From: Bolinopsis microptera
Taxonomy: Eukaryota; Ctenophora; Tentaculata; Lobata; Bolinopsidae
Length of the DNA: 64,000 bases
Reading direction: 5' to 3'
Assembly: GCF_026151205.1 (NCBI RefSeq)
Contig: NC_087082.1
Coordinates: forward strand, 9,496,901 to 9,560,900
Made by a program: the position numbers and the translations under genes
Notes under the pieces: model-generated
The model's database searches: none
Seen by the model: only the letters and a program-made list of their open reading frames with translations
What the model was told of the DNA's origin: nothing
In this document: piece after piece, positions 1 through 11,192 of the stretch
Layout of the letters: each line of letters starts with the position of its first letter
Numbering within the stretch: position 1 is the first letter of the stretch

Positions 1-540
1 CGGGTTGAGAGTAGAATTGACAACTACACCATGCCATGGCAGAGTGCTTACAAGAGAGGTAGGAGCTGCTCTGACATTGTGTGGGCTCAGAGAATGCTCA
101 TATCTGTTGTAATGAGGAAGAAATGGACATTTAGCAAAATGGGTATTGATATGAGTAGAGCTTTTGATACCGTGAAAAGGGACACTATCATCAATGTTTT
201 GAAAGATGCTGGTTGTTCGGAGGACGACATTCGTTTAGTTCAATACCTTCTATCGAATACTCTCCTTAGAGTTCGTGTTAACTCCTCACTGTCGGAAGAG
301 TTTGAAAGTTTACTCGGAGCCTTTCAAGGTGACAGTTTATCTGGAAAGCTATTCACACTTATTCTTGCAGCAGCCTTACACCACCTCAGAGCTGTATCTG
401 GGAGACCAAACCCACCAGTATCAGAACTAGGTTTTCCAACTGAGTGGGAATATTCAGACGATTGTGACTTTGCTGACGAGGACATCGAGAAACTGAGAAT
501 TTTCCTTCCTACAGTGAAGGAGATTCTCAAAGACTGGAAC

Positions 541-1222
541 CCCAGTGACATAAATTTAAAAAGGGACTAGGAATCCAGTCTGGAAAGAAAAAACGGCTAC
601 CATATATTTTTAAAACGACTACCATAAATTTTTCGGCCGCTCCGCGGCCGGATAACGATTTCATTTTACTTTGCTAGGTATATTACAGAGGTTTAGTTAT
701 TCATTAGTATAGTTATTAATTCATTAGTATAGTTATTCATAATTGCCAAGAGATTGTGAAAGAATTCCTTTCCGGGTCTCGAACTCGCGATCTGCTAATG
801 TAGTACCGACGGATCAACCAACTAGGCTACGATTCCATGTACGCTTTTGTAATATTTACATATAGGGCTTCGCGCGTTCCTGCAACTACCATACTACCAT
901 ACTACCAAACAGTCCATACTACCATACTGGTAGTAGGAAAATCTTGGATCCTGACAGGAATATCTTGGATTATTTGGTAACGCGCAAGTTAAGCACAAGA
1001 ACTAGGAATCTGCAGGAATCTGGCATTTGCGCTCGATTCGAACATCTTCTCGGATAAATATAGAATTAAAGTACAGTGCGCGGCGTTACAGTGTGTAACA
1101 ACCAAGAGCGACTATTTTAAAGTTGATTTAATAATTTTGTTGACAAAAATTAGTCGGCGTGGCTATGGAAATTAATATGGCTAGGAATTAGATTCTTAGA
1201 TTCCTCACTTTATGTCACTGGG
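541..1222. mobile_element. 682-bp hAT-like non-autonomous DNA transposon
   Basis: The element begins CCCAGTGACATAAA and ends with its exact reverse complement, TTTATGTCACTGGG. It is flanked by the 8-bp duplication ACTGGAAC (533-540 and 1223-1230). Eight-base duplications and CAGTG-type ends fit the hAT superfamily. No transposase ORF is present, so it was presumably mobilised in trans. A tRNA-like promoter module lies inside on the minus strand. It interrupts the flanking LINE RT without loss of sequence. Confidence 0.8.
761..838 (-). other. tRNA-like module (A and B box) inside the 682-bp element
   Basis: Read on the minus strand, this holds an A-box-like TAGCCTAGTTGG followed about 40 bases later by a B-box-like GAGTTCGAGACCC, the spacing of an internal RNA polymerase III promoter. 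The ends (GGAATCG and GGAATTC) do not pair as an acceptor stem and the anticodon arm is poor, so it is not a working tRNA. It is probably the head of an older SINE captured by the element, or a degenerate tRNA. Confidence 0.45.
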
Positions 1223-1944
1223 ACTGGAACCTCCAAGTAAATGAAAGTAAAACTGAATTCAGTACCTTCTACCTAGCGACAAAATCTGATAAAGATACAA
1301 ACGGTCAGCCATTAGCTAATAACGAACCATGGAGAAGTAACAAGTCACTAGGTTCCTTACTGTGTACTGAGAAGGACATTCAAAGAAGAAGAATCCTAGC
1401 TGAGATTGCTTTTAAGAACTTTGAAAAAGTTTGGCTTTCTGGTAAGAAAATATCCCTTGAAAGAAAGCTGAGGTTATACGATGCTCAAGTTGTATCTGTA
1501 TTGATTTACAACTCAAATAGTTGGAGTCCTAAGAAAGCAACCATGGAGAAAATGGACACACTCCATCGTAGACACCTCAGGTCCATTTTAAACATCAAAT
1601 GGCCTAAAGGTATGATAAGCAACAAAGCATTGTATGAAAGGTGCAAAGTTGAAAAGTTATCCAAGCGTATTGAACACCAGCGGTGGAAAATGTTTGGACA
1701 CATTCTCAGGAGTATGGAGAACACCCCAGCCCAAACGGCTCTCTCATTTGCTATTGAATCAGATAATTTATTCATTGGAAGATTGGGGAGACCTAGAATG
1801 AACTTGTTATCGGTTTTAAGAAGTGATTTAAATAGTAGAAGTTTGCAAATGGACAACTTGTATGAATTGAACGAAATTAAAGATATAGCTGCATGCAACA
1901 GATGTTGGGAAAATCTTTTTCAAGGGTACAGTTTACCGCATTAA

Positions 1945-2598
1945 GGTATTTTTAAGTATCATTTTTGTCGGTAAGATCCTGTTTTTTTATAATAATATGT
2001 ATTGTGCTCTGCCAATTGCAACACTAAAAATTTGATTGTGCTCTGCCAATTGCATCACTTGATTTAATTGAGTTTGTATACGTACATGGATTCTATAATT
2101 TTTAGTAAGTTGTGAACACTTCACAGCCTTCGTCATTAAAAAATAAACAAGCTTTGACATAATTGTCATTTAAAAGATAACTTATTAAATACATAAAGTA
2201 GAGATTATATTAATAAATGAAAAATTATTAGATGATAGATGCTGAGAAGAGATCAAACTACCTTGGTGCTCCAATTGTCCCTTTTTCTTTTTTTATAAGG
2301 TGGACCCCAAACCCATGTAGCTGACACCTCACAGCAAATTAACCAAAGTGGCGGTTATTTGGAAAAGGTGCATCAACTATTTGTGAGTATCCGCCGAGGC
2401 GTCCCGGGGATCATTTCGTCCGAATGAACTTAGGACTTGGACTTAGATTCGGCCGGATATTCGAGAAATCGGTGTGCCGTGATTACTAGGAGCCTTTCAA
2501 AATAATTCATATCATATACGGTTACCCTTCAATAAATCTTCATTTTAGTGTGCTATAAAAAAGGCACTATAATACGATACAATACTAAAGCTGTACAG
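1945..2598. other. Gene-free stretch with a short direct repeat
   Basis: AT-rich DNA after the LINE stop. The only internal structure seen is a 19-base phrase around CTCTGCCAATTGCA repeated at about 2001 and 2037. No coding signal was seen. Confidence 0.5.
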
Positions 2599-2607
2599 AG
2601 GGCTCCA

Positions 2608-2719
2608 TTGATTCACGATGTCAATCCTTCGCATCTCGCCGATCTGCATACGCCGATCTGTGGTTGCGAGAAGCATTATTGGATGCGCGCGCGCGACCCA
2701 GTAGTGCATCGCGCTACAA
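2608..2719 (+). mobile_element. Family A MITE, copy 1
   Basis: This 112-bp GC-rich element starts TTGATTCACGATGTCAA and ends GCATCGCGCTACAA. It is flanked by the 9-bp duplication AGGGCTCCA (2599-2607 and 2720-2728). It has no coding capacity. The same ends recur at seven or more other places in the window, each with its own 9-bp duplication. Confidence 0.85.
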
Positions 2720-2728
2720 AGGGCTCCA

Positions 2729-3660
2729 TATCAACAAGTAACTATAAACGATAAAGTATTTTTATTTTTTTATTTTTTTTTATATAAAATTATTCAAACA
2801 ATATACACATAATATAGCAATGACCCTATATAAAATCAACCCTTAAAGAATTCAAAAAATTCCCTTATCAATCAAAAATTACCCTTGGCCTTGTGGCTCC
2901 AAGTTAAGATCTAGACTGTTTATATCAACAATGTTTTTTCTTGCACCTCTGTCTCCACGGAGAGAAATCACTGTTGATTTGATAAAATATTCGTACCTAT
3001 GCACGGGAATTTACGGATAATGCCCGTAAATACTTATTCAAATATTAGACCCAGCAACTAAACAAAACAAGAAAACAACAATTTTATTTAGTATCAGTTA
3101 AAGCAGACAAAAACATATTTTATATATATAACTAGTGCAAACTTTAGACCATATTTCTTAGGGGACTTGGAGTAGCAAGAGAGTGACCAGAAAGTATATG
3201 TATACTTTTACCAAAAATACGTCGAAATGAATCCAGGGTGATACAGGATCTGAGAGTGCAGACCATAAAGTTTACGCACTCACCCTTGCCTCCTGAATTC
3301 TTGGTTGGAAAGACAATTATGCAAAATTGGTCGTTTATACTCCAAGTCCCTTTGTTAATAGAAGTAGTATTATTTATGTCTGGAGTTAGCTTCATTCAAT
3401 AATAACAATATCAATATAATCAATATTAATATCAATATCAGACTAAACTATCAAATAAATAAATTATCAAATATCAATTATTAATTCACTCTGATTAAAA
3501 AGTTATAAATTAGGATATCTAATATTTAAGAATTACAACTACAAGTTGTTAAAAACGCCCAAAATAGATCTGAGATATTTTCAGTCTGTAGTACAATAAT
3601 GATAGCAATAGTTTAAATTATGTTATGTGCCGCTGCAATTAGATTAAATTACTGTAACTT
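2729..3660. other. Gene-free AT-rich stretch upstream of the CR1-like LINE
   Basis: No convincing gene. Part of the right end may be the 5' untranslated region of the CR1-like element, whose 5' boundary could not be placed. The open frame on the minus strand at 3144-3395 has no recognisable motif. Confidence 0.4.
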
Positions 3661-3668
3661 AAAATTGT

Positions 3669-4445
3669 TTGGAGTCCAAATCTCTTTTAAGTCAGCAGCC
3701 TGTGATTGTATTGTTGTCAGTTGCTAAAGAACTGACAAGTGTTATACAGACTGCTGTCAGCGCCAGTGTGGAACAATCTATCCAGAAGGTTCTTGTAAAT
3801 GATGTTGTTTCAGAAGCCAATAAGAAGATACACAAGAGTTGGGCTGAGATAGCCAGTGGGCAGCAGAAGAAATTGATAGCTGAAGTGTGTCAGCACGCAG
3901 CAGGCCCTGCAATAACCACCATCTCACAACAGATTGATGCTAACATGCAGGAAAGGAAAAAACGGGAGAATAACATTGTTCTGTCAAACTTACCTGATGA
4001 AGATAAGGAAAATGAGAGTCAGGAACAACTAAAGGCTATCATCTGTCGACATGCAACAGATCTTAACCAGAGTGACATTGTATCAGCAAAGAGAATAGGT
4101 GTATTTGGCAACGTCAACAGTACAAAGTACAGGGGAAGAATGGTCATTGCGAAGCTAAAGAGTGAAGAGTTAGCTACTTACACACACAACCATGGACGCG
4201 GGTTTGCTTATCATGGAAAAAAGAAAAGTGATGATGTATGGATAAATCCTGACTTGATCAAGGCGGATCGAGATATCCGGTGGAACACACGCAATGCTAA
4301 ACTGGAAACTGATAAGAGGACCAAAGTAACTGCTGACAAACCACCCAAAGAGGAACTGCCAACTGATGTGGCTTCTGTAACAAATGTAGAGCATGCGGAT
4401 AATAAAGATGTTGTCCAGAATGCTGTGAAGTCAAAAAACGAGTAG
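3669..4445 (+). CDS. CR1-like LINE ORF1 protein
   Basis: This open frame of about 258 codons ends 32 bases before the ORF2 frame, the usual two-ORF layout of CR1-like LINEs. The middle carries the phrase RENNIVLSNLPDED, then a basic alpha/beta segment (SAKRIGVFGN, GRMVIAKLKS, VWINPDLIKADRDIRW) resembling the RRM-like nucleic-acid-binding region of CR1/L2-type ORF1 proteins. The N-terminus looks helical and could be a coiled coil, and the C-terminus is polar. The frame opens on TTG, with no convincing ATG at its left end, so the true start is either further in or lost. ORF1 proteins package LINE RNA; this role is inferred from family and position. Confidence 0.7.
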   Translation: MESKSLLSQQPVIVLLSVAKELTSVIQTAVSASVEQSIQKVLVNDVVSEANKKIHKSWAEIASGQQKKLIAEVCQHAAGPAITTISQQIDANMQERKKRENNIVLSNLPDEDKENESQEQLKAIICRHATDLNQSDIVSAKRIGVFGNVNSTKYRGRMVIAKLKSEELATYTHNHGRGFAYHGKKKSDDVWINPDLIKADRDIRWNTRNAKLETDKRTKVTADKPPKEELPTDVASVTNVEHADNKDVVQNAVKSKNE

Positions 4446-4477
4446 CGAGTTGCGTAAAGGAATCACAGGGTATCAGG

Positions 4478-7400
4478 ATGCTGTACACTAATGCTAATTC
4501 CCTGTACAATAAGATGACGGAACTCATGGTTTTGTCAGAGACTCACGACGTTCAGATCATTTGTGTGACAGAGTCCTGGCTAAATTCAGATATTGTTGAC
4601 GCTGAAGTGTCTATTCCTAATTTCAACCTCTTTCGTGCAGACAGACCTAATGATACACGTTTTGGGGGATCTGCTATCTTTGTCCACAAAGCACTGAGGG
4701 TAGAACGATTGGATTGGTTTACTGGTCTTGAATCACTTGCGGTAAATATTGTAATCGACTCTGTTAGGTTCAATGTTGTTTGTCTGTATCGGTCTACTTC
4801 ACTTGTTGATATGAAGGACAATGCTGGCCTGTTAGGTGCTCTTGAACGTTTACCAGTTAATGGGGATGAAGAGTTGGTGATAGTTGGCGATGTGAACCTA
4901 CCTCATGTTAACTGGGACAAAAGTTTAGTCGAGCGCCCACCAAACTCATGTGACAGAAGGTTGCTGATGGAATCAGAATTCTTGAATGTCTTTACCAGGA
5001 AAGGTTTGAAGTGGTATGTCACTGGGTCTTCGACACGTGTCAGGAAGGTTGGTGATACAACTCAATGCTCCTTGCTTGATCAGGTCTTCTGCAATAATGA
5101 TTGTTTTGTAAATAATGTTGATATCCTTGCTCCTCTGGGTAAAAGCGATCATGTATCACTACTGGTCGAGCTGAAAGTCAAAACCAATGTCGAGTTCCTT
5201 ACATCTAAGAAGAAAAGCTGGTATAAGGTGGATCAGGACTTTGTTAACACACAGTCATCAGACATCAGCTGGGGGTACTCTAGAGACGATCTTCAGGTCG
5301 AAGAGATGTGGGAAGAATTACACCAAAAACTTAGTGTCATTTCAGATCGTGTTCCAACCACCCACCTTAAAACAACTAAAGGTGGGGAGATCTTACAGAG
5401 GTTACCCTGGGATTGCTCTAGTCTGGTTAGGAAAAGAAAGTGCAAGGACCGGGCATGGAAGGATTTTGACGAGGATCCTACGATGGTGATGTTTAACGCA
5501 GCCGAGTACGAGCAGCGGATGTACCAGAACGCTGAGATTAAGGCAAAGATCAAATATGAGAATAAAGTGACTAAATTGTTTAAGTTAAATTGTAAACCTC
5601 TTTTTAATTACCTTAAATCTAAAAGTGTTTTAAGAAAATCTGTAGAAAGACTTAAAACAGATGATGGTTCTGAGACCAAGTCTCCTTCTGAAACGGCAGA
5701 AGTGTTAGCTGATTTTTTCCAGTCAGTTTTTAAACCTGAACCTTTTGGCCCTCTGCCTCAAAATTGTTATACAGAATGTAATAATGATTACTTCTGGAGT
5801 AAATTGTGGTGCGAGATGCTGGCAACTTCTCCTCTCTAAACATTTGCTGCAGAAACATCACAAAGTAACAACAAGAAACGGTGTGTGGCTCCCTCTGCAA
5901 GGACGGATGATACCAGTATGAAGGTGGCGGGGCAAAGCCTAAGGGACCCCCGTGGCCGATGAGTGTTGGGAGAACACGTCATTGTAGCAGATTTATTTCT
6001 CCGCAGATCACCCATGTGGACTCCGATTCTAATAAGAAACAGCCAGCGAATTATTCTAAAACAGGTCTTACATTTGGGACATGGAATGTATTATCTCTGA
6101 CCAGCAGCTCAAGTCAGTTGTTTCAGCTATCAGAGAATATCTCTGAGTATAAGTTGGACTTGCTGGGTATAACTGAGACCCATATGCCTGGTACAGGATC
6201 AGAGCTACTGGATAATGGCTCCTTACTTATTTATTCAGGGAGGACAGACGGTATAAGAAGGCGAGGTGTCGGTCTTTCCCTTTCAAAGAGGATTAAAAAT
6301 TCATTAATTTCCTATCTACCAATATCTGACCGTTTGTTGAGTGCAAGGCTGCATAGTCAACACCTGAACATCTCTGTTGTTGTGGCATATGCGCCAACTG
6401 AGGGGGCTTCAGATAATGATAAGGATGAATTCTACCAGCAGTTGTCAAGTGCATTCGATGAGCTACCCCGACATGATTTAAAATTACTGCTCGGTGATCT
6501 TAATGCTAAGGTCACATCGGACTGCAGTTCTATGTCAGGTGTCATTGGTGGACACTCGCTTCACAGCTCATCAAATGACAATGGTACCCGATTGTTGGAC
6601 TTTTGCATCGCCCACCAACTTACCATCGGTGGCACTATGTTTCAGCAAAAGGATATACATAAAGGTACGTGGAGATCACCTAATGGTCGTACTGTAAACC
6701 AAATAGACCACATCTGTATCAGTAAGAAGTTTGGAGGCTCTTTGCTAAATGTAAAAGTTTGTAGGGGGGCTGACATTGGGTCTGATCACTATTTGGTAAG
6801 AGCACGACTAAGAATGAAGCTTATGTCAGTGAAAAAGAAGCAAGAACGTAAGCTCGAGATTCCTGCTATTGAGCACTTGCGTGATCATTCACTTATTTCC
6901 GAATACAACATTGTTCTGAGAAACAAATTTGACTGTTTGGAACCTGAGGCTGACCTGGAATCAATGTGGGACAACTTCAAAACAACTGTCACACAAGTGT
7001 CCATGGAAGTCCTTGGGCAAAGGCCTCGAAAAAAGAAGGACAGGCACCAATCTCAGAAGACAAAAGAATTATTGAAGAACCGTAAGAAATTTAAGCGTAA
7101 AGACCCTAATTCGAACGCTAACAGGTCAGAGTATTCTAGATTGAATAAGCTCTTTAAAAAAGTAGCAAGGTCGACGATAACAACTGGGCACTTAGAATGG
7201 CCGATGACTTAGAAGAAGCTGCGAGAAAAGGCCAGCAACGTGAGGTATGGCAGAAGATCAATGTCATATCTGGAAAGAAGAAGAAGCAGTCAACTGCAGT
7301 TAGAGACGTATCTGGCCAGTTGATTGCCGACCCACATGCCCAGAAAGAAAGGTGGAAAGAGCACTTTTCTAGGCTATTGAACCCTCCCCCACAAGAGGCC

Positions 7401-10400
7401 AATATTTCTGACCTAGACAACATCCCTCCGCAACCCAGTTTTGACGACCTTTCCGATTCGGATGAGGCTCCTACAAGAAACGAGATTGTTGATGCCCTTA
7501 AAAAACTCAAGAATCACAAAAGTCCAGGAGTGGATGGTATCACCAACGAGCAACTTAAGTATGGACAGGATGGGTTGGTTGATCAACTAGTTGTGTTGTT
7601 CAAGAAAGTGTGGGAAGATGAGAAGATTCCTGAGGATTGGTCCAAAGGTGTTATTATCATCGTTGGAAAGAAGGGTGACACCTCTCATTGCGCTAACAAC
7701 AGAGGCATAACATTAAGATCCACAGCCTCGAAGCTCCTTCAGATGATACTCCTGCGGAGACTTAGCATTGGCATGGAAAAATTTCTCCGGGAGAATCAAA
7801 GTGGTTTTAGACAGAATCGCTCATGTATTGACCAGGTTTATTCACTCCGCTGTATTATACACCAATGTATTGAGTATAATATCCCTCTGTATATTAATTT
7901 TGTTGATTTCAAAGCAGCTTTTGATTCGATTGACAGGCAGTTCATTTGGAGAAGTATGCAGCACTACGGCCTACCTGACAAGTACATTAGAATCATGAAG
8001 GCGTTCTTTACTCACACAGTTAGTGCTGTTAGGGTCAATGGAGAGGTAACAGGTTGGTTTGATGTCAACTCGGGAACTGGGCAAGGTGATATACAGGGAC
8101 CACCAGTCTTCAACTTTTGTTTGAATTTTTCAGCATACCTTATGGAACTAAACAAGGTCATTAGTAAGGGGGCTTTATTACAGCTGCCAGCCCCCGGGGT
8201 AGAAGAGAAACATCTCTTGGACACTGATTACGCTGATGACATGGCCATGTTAGATAACTCAAAAGAAGGGCTGCAGGAAACCACTGACCTTCTCTGCAAA
8301 TACAGTGCCTATGCGGGTTTGAAGATTAATACTGGCAAAACACAGAGCATGGTTGTCAGTAAAAGTGCTTCGCAGAGGCCGTATTCTAAAGACGACACTA
8401 TGGACATCAGTGTGGAAGGTCTCCCAATACAGCAGGTCAGCAGTTTCACTTACTTGGGTGCTATCATCAGTGGGAATGGAACAATTGACAAAGAATTATC
8501 AGCTCGAATTCAAAAAGCCTCTGGGGCATTCTATCAGCTTAGCAGTATATGGTACAGTCGTAACATCAAAACACCAACTAAAATAAGGATATACAAAGCG
8601 GCTGTCCTCACTATACTGCTATATGGAAGTGAGGTATGGAATACCACTCAGACGCAGATGAAAAGATTCGAGGTGTTCCATCATAGATGTCTGAGAAGAA
8701 TCCTGAAAATCAAATGGTTTTATCACGTATCTAATGCTGACGTACTTAAGCGGGCTAACATCGCCCCTGTTGATACTTTCGTACGAGCAGCTAGGCTCCG
8801 ATGGTTTGGCCATGTGGTGAGGATGCCAGAAGAAAGAATACCCAAATATCTTCTGCACTGGATCCCAAAGCATGGTAAAAGATCAAGAGGCAGACCTCGG
8901 AAAAACTGGTTGTCATGCGTCCGGGAGGATGCAGCAATCTTCACAGGTGTCGATAACATCACAATAGAAGATGCAGAACAACAAGCTACAGACAGGGTTC
9001 ACTGGAGAGGTCTAATATACCGGAGAAAGGAGTTACTATGTGGTGCAGGCCACTCCAACGACTAGGAGGAGACCTTTTCAAGTACAAGTAAGTAGTCTGG
9101 AGTAAATTTATGGTGCACCCTGAAAGTGTTGCCAAGATTTTGGGATCACTAGATATTAGTAAAGCTATGGGTCCTGATGGTGTTCATCCTAGACTCCTGA
9201 GGTATTTAAGTGAGAACAGTTCCTTTGTGGATGCGGTTGTGTTGCTGTTTAGTGCCTGTGCTTCTGAGCAGTATATTCCTGAGGTATGGAAAACTGCCAC
9301 TGTTGTGGCCTTGCACAAAAAGGGGTCAGTACATAGTCCTAATAATTACAGGCCTGTGTCACTGACTTGTATACTATGCAAAGCCTATGAGAAGCTTCTT
9401 AGGGAGTATATTCTCGATGGTGTTGAACAGGTGCTTAGTAGCGCGCAGCACGGCTTCATGAAGGGTCGGTCATGCTTATCTAACCTACTGGAGTCTATTG
9501 ACGCTGTCAATGACTTGCTGGCTGAAGGTGGCTGTGCTGATATATTATACTTTGATTTCTCTAAGGCCTTTGATAGCGTACCACACCACCGTTTATTAGT
9601 TAAATTAAGAAATGTTGGTGTTCCTGAGGAGATAATTGGTATTTTAGAAAACTTTTTAGTAGGGAGGTCTATGAAAGTTAAAGTAGGAGATGAATTTTCT
9701 GAGATTAAGTATATACTTTCAGGAGTGCCCCAAGGCAGTGTTTTGGGACCATTGCTCTTTCTTTTATTTGTAAATGATCTTCCAGAAGGAATCAAAGCTA
9801 TCATCAAACTTTTTGCTGATGATGTTAAAATGATTGTTAATCCTTTTATTAATCTAACAGCTGATTTGAAGTTGCTAGAACTTTGGGAGTCTCGTTGGTG
9901 TTTAAATTTTAATGTAGATAAGTGTATGGTCATGCAAATTGGTTCTTGTAATCCTAAGAATCAGTACTTGTTTGGTGGTGTGCCTTTGAGATGTGTTGAA
10001 AGCGAGAAGGACCTTGGAGTTGTCTTTAACACCAGCTTCAACTTTGAGGGTCATGTGAGAAAGTGCATTGCTAAAGCTAATAGTACCATTGCCTGGCTTA
10101 CAAGAAATATTATATCGAGGGAGAAAAGCGTTATGCTGGGCTTGTATAAGTCTTTAGTAAAGCCTCATATAGAGTATTGTTCACAGGCATGGGCTCCAAT
10201 GGCTAGGCATGGAAACTGGTCACTGATTCTTGAATTGGAAGGTGTTCAAAGATCGTTCACCCGTATGATTGATGGATTGGGACTCATGACGTACAGAGAG
10301 AGACTGGATAAGCTGAACCTCACAACCCTGCTTGAATGCAGGGTTCGTGGAGATCTCATTGAGATGTTCAAGATCCAGGAAGGCTTTGTGGGTTATGGTT

Positions 10401-10744
10401 CCGATTTATTTGGTCGTTCTGGTAGGACCGTTGCTGCTAGATCAAAGACTCATAGATTCACCACAAATGAGACTGATTTCTTTGCCCAAAGGGTCTTGCG
10501 CTATTGGAACAGTCTACCACCACTTGTGAAAGCTAGTGAGTCAGTTACTGGTTTCAAGAGGGGATTAGATGCCTTTCGGCTTCATGGATATCGAGCTAAT
10601 AAGCTTGGTCATCACTGGGAACTTTCATATGACATCTTTGATAGGATAGATGTGTCTGTGTCTAATAGGAATAGTTATGTAAGTTATATGAAAGATAATC
10701 CATTGGTAGCTAAGAGGAAGAAGGTTAATATCAAAGGTATTTAG
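4478..10744 (+). CDS. CR1-like LINE ORF2 (endonuclease-RT), interrupted by an RTE-like LINE
   Basis: Two in-phase blocks, 4478-5805 and 9109-10744, together make an uninterrupted 987-codon ORF2. The first encodes an APE-type endonuclease: the N-terminal YTNANSLYNKM, the glutamate in TESWLN, VGDVNLPHVNWD, and the terminal GKSDH. The second encodes the reverse transcriptase: YFDFSKAFDSVPH (motif A), GVPQGSVLGPLLF (motif B), LFADD (motif C), and a CR1/L3-type C-terminal domain with RGDLIEMFKI and WNSLPPLVKAS. The enzyme nicks target DNA and copies the element RNA at the nick. Apart from the 3.3-kb insert no stop or frameshift was seen, so this copy was probably intact when the RTE-like element landed in it. 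Confidence 0.85.
5806..9095 (+). mobile_element. Full-length RTE-like LINE inserted in the CR1-like ORF2
   Basis: This 3290-bp insert is flanked by the 13-bp target duplication TCTGGAGTAAATT (5793-5805 and 9096-9108). Its length and single endonuclease-RT reading frame fit RTE-clade LINEs of about 3.2-3.3 kb. It lies in the same orientation as its host. The short 3' tail reads CAAGTACAAGTAAGTAG rather than poly(A), as is common for RTE elements. The duplication lies between codons for YFWSK and FMVHP of the host ORF. Confidence 0.88.
5959..9065 (+). pseudogene. RTE-like endonuclease-reverse transcriptase with one frameshift
   Basis: The endonuclease half starts at the ATG at 5959 and runs in one frame to 7212: FGTWNVLSL, ITETHMPG, VVAYAPTEGA, LLGDLNAKV, NQIDHI, GSDHYLV. 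The RT half is open from 7197 to 9065: KSPGVDGI, VDFKAAFDSID (motif A), GTGQGDIQGPPVF (an unusual motif B, normally QGDxLSPxLF), DTDYADD (motif C), then LYGSEVW and GRPRKNW. The expected linker continues in the second frame from about 7165 (DDNNWALRMADDLEEA), so one small indel near 7165-7175 separates the halves. All catalytic aspartates remain. The copy is young but broken, unless the shift is programmed, for which no slippery site was seen. Confidence 0.85.
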
Positions 10745-10862
10745 TTAAATTTTTTAAAAAGTTTGTAATTATATGGTTTCAAACGTAAAGTGTTCATTTT
10801 CTATGAATTTCTTTTTGAGATGCCCAGAGAGGCATTATTTATAATGTTATGTTATGTATTAA
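10745..10862 (+). other. Probable 3' untranslated tail of the CR1-like LINE
   Basis: A short AT-rich tail after the ORF2 stop ends in a TTATG-type microsatellite (AATGTTATGTTATGTATT). CR1-like elements commonly end in short tandem repeats rather than poly(A), so the 3' boundary is placed near 10862. No target duplication could be matched. Confidence 0.45.
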
Positions 10863-11192
10863 TAGTGCTTTCGTTCTCAATTTTATCAAGTTAATGGAAG
10901 TTTCTAGACAATTGCTTGAAGTTAAAATTTTTTTATGAACAGTGTTCCAAAGCTTGGCTGCATTAAACAAAAAGGTATTTGATTTATTTAGAAGAATAAC
11001 TGTTAGACTCGTTGCACGGTTTGAAATGTTGATAGCCTCATAAAGGGAGTATGGGCAGTGGTACTTGATAATCTTAGAGAATTCTAAAATACAGTGATAT
11101 TTGTACAAGTTTTGAGCCGTAAGAATTTTTAACCTATTAAAAAAGGGTTTCGTATGCTCCTTTTCAAAATGTTTATGGCCTAGTATTTGCAT
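10839..11192 (-). pseudogene. Inverted LINE ORF2 C-terminal relic
   Basis: An open stretch of 117 codons on the minus strand resembles the extreme C-terminus of a LINE ORF2: LKILTAQNLYKYH, then FLFNAAKLWNTV, then SINLIKLRTKALL. This spacing of a tryptophan-containing LWN motif and a basic tail is typical of LINE termini that follow the RT domain. No catalytic motif is included and no upstream part was found, so it is a 3' end relic left by 5' truncation. Confidence 0.55.

Larger units (their letters stand above)
31..1944 (+). pseudogene. Non-LTR retrotransposon reverse transcriptase, split by a DNA transposon
   Basis: Two open blocks, 31-540 and 1231-1944, are the two halves of one LINE reverse transcriptase. 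The first holds RT motif A (MSRAFDTVKRD), motif B (FQGDSLSGKLF) and motif C (YSDDCDFADED, with serine in place of the usual Ala of YADD). The second starts with the KTEF motif after the catalytic core and runs through the C-terminal domain typical of RTE-like and related LINEs (WKMFGHILRS, GRLGRPRMN), ending at a TAA at 1942-1944. Removing 541-1230 (the insert plus one target duplication) joins KDWN directly to LQVNESKTEF in frame. No endonuclease is visible, so the copy is either 5' truncated or continues left of the window. The clade is uncertain. Confidence 0.85.
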
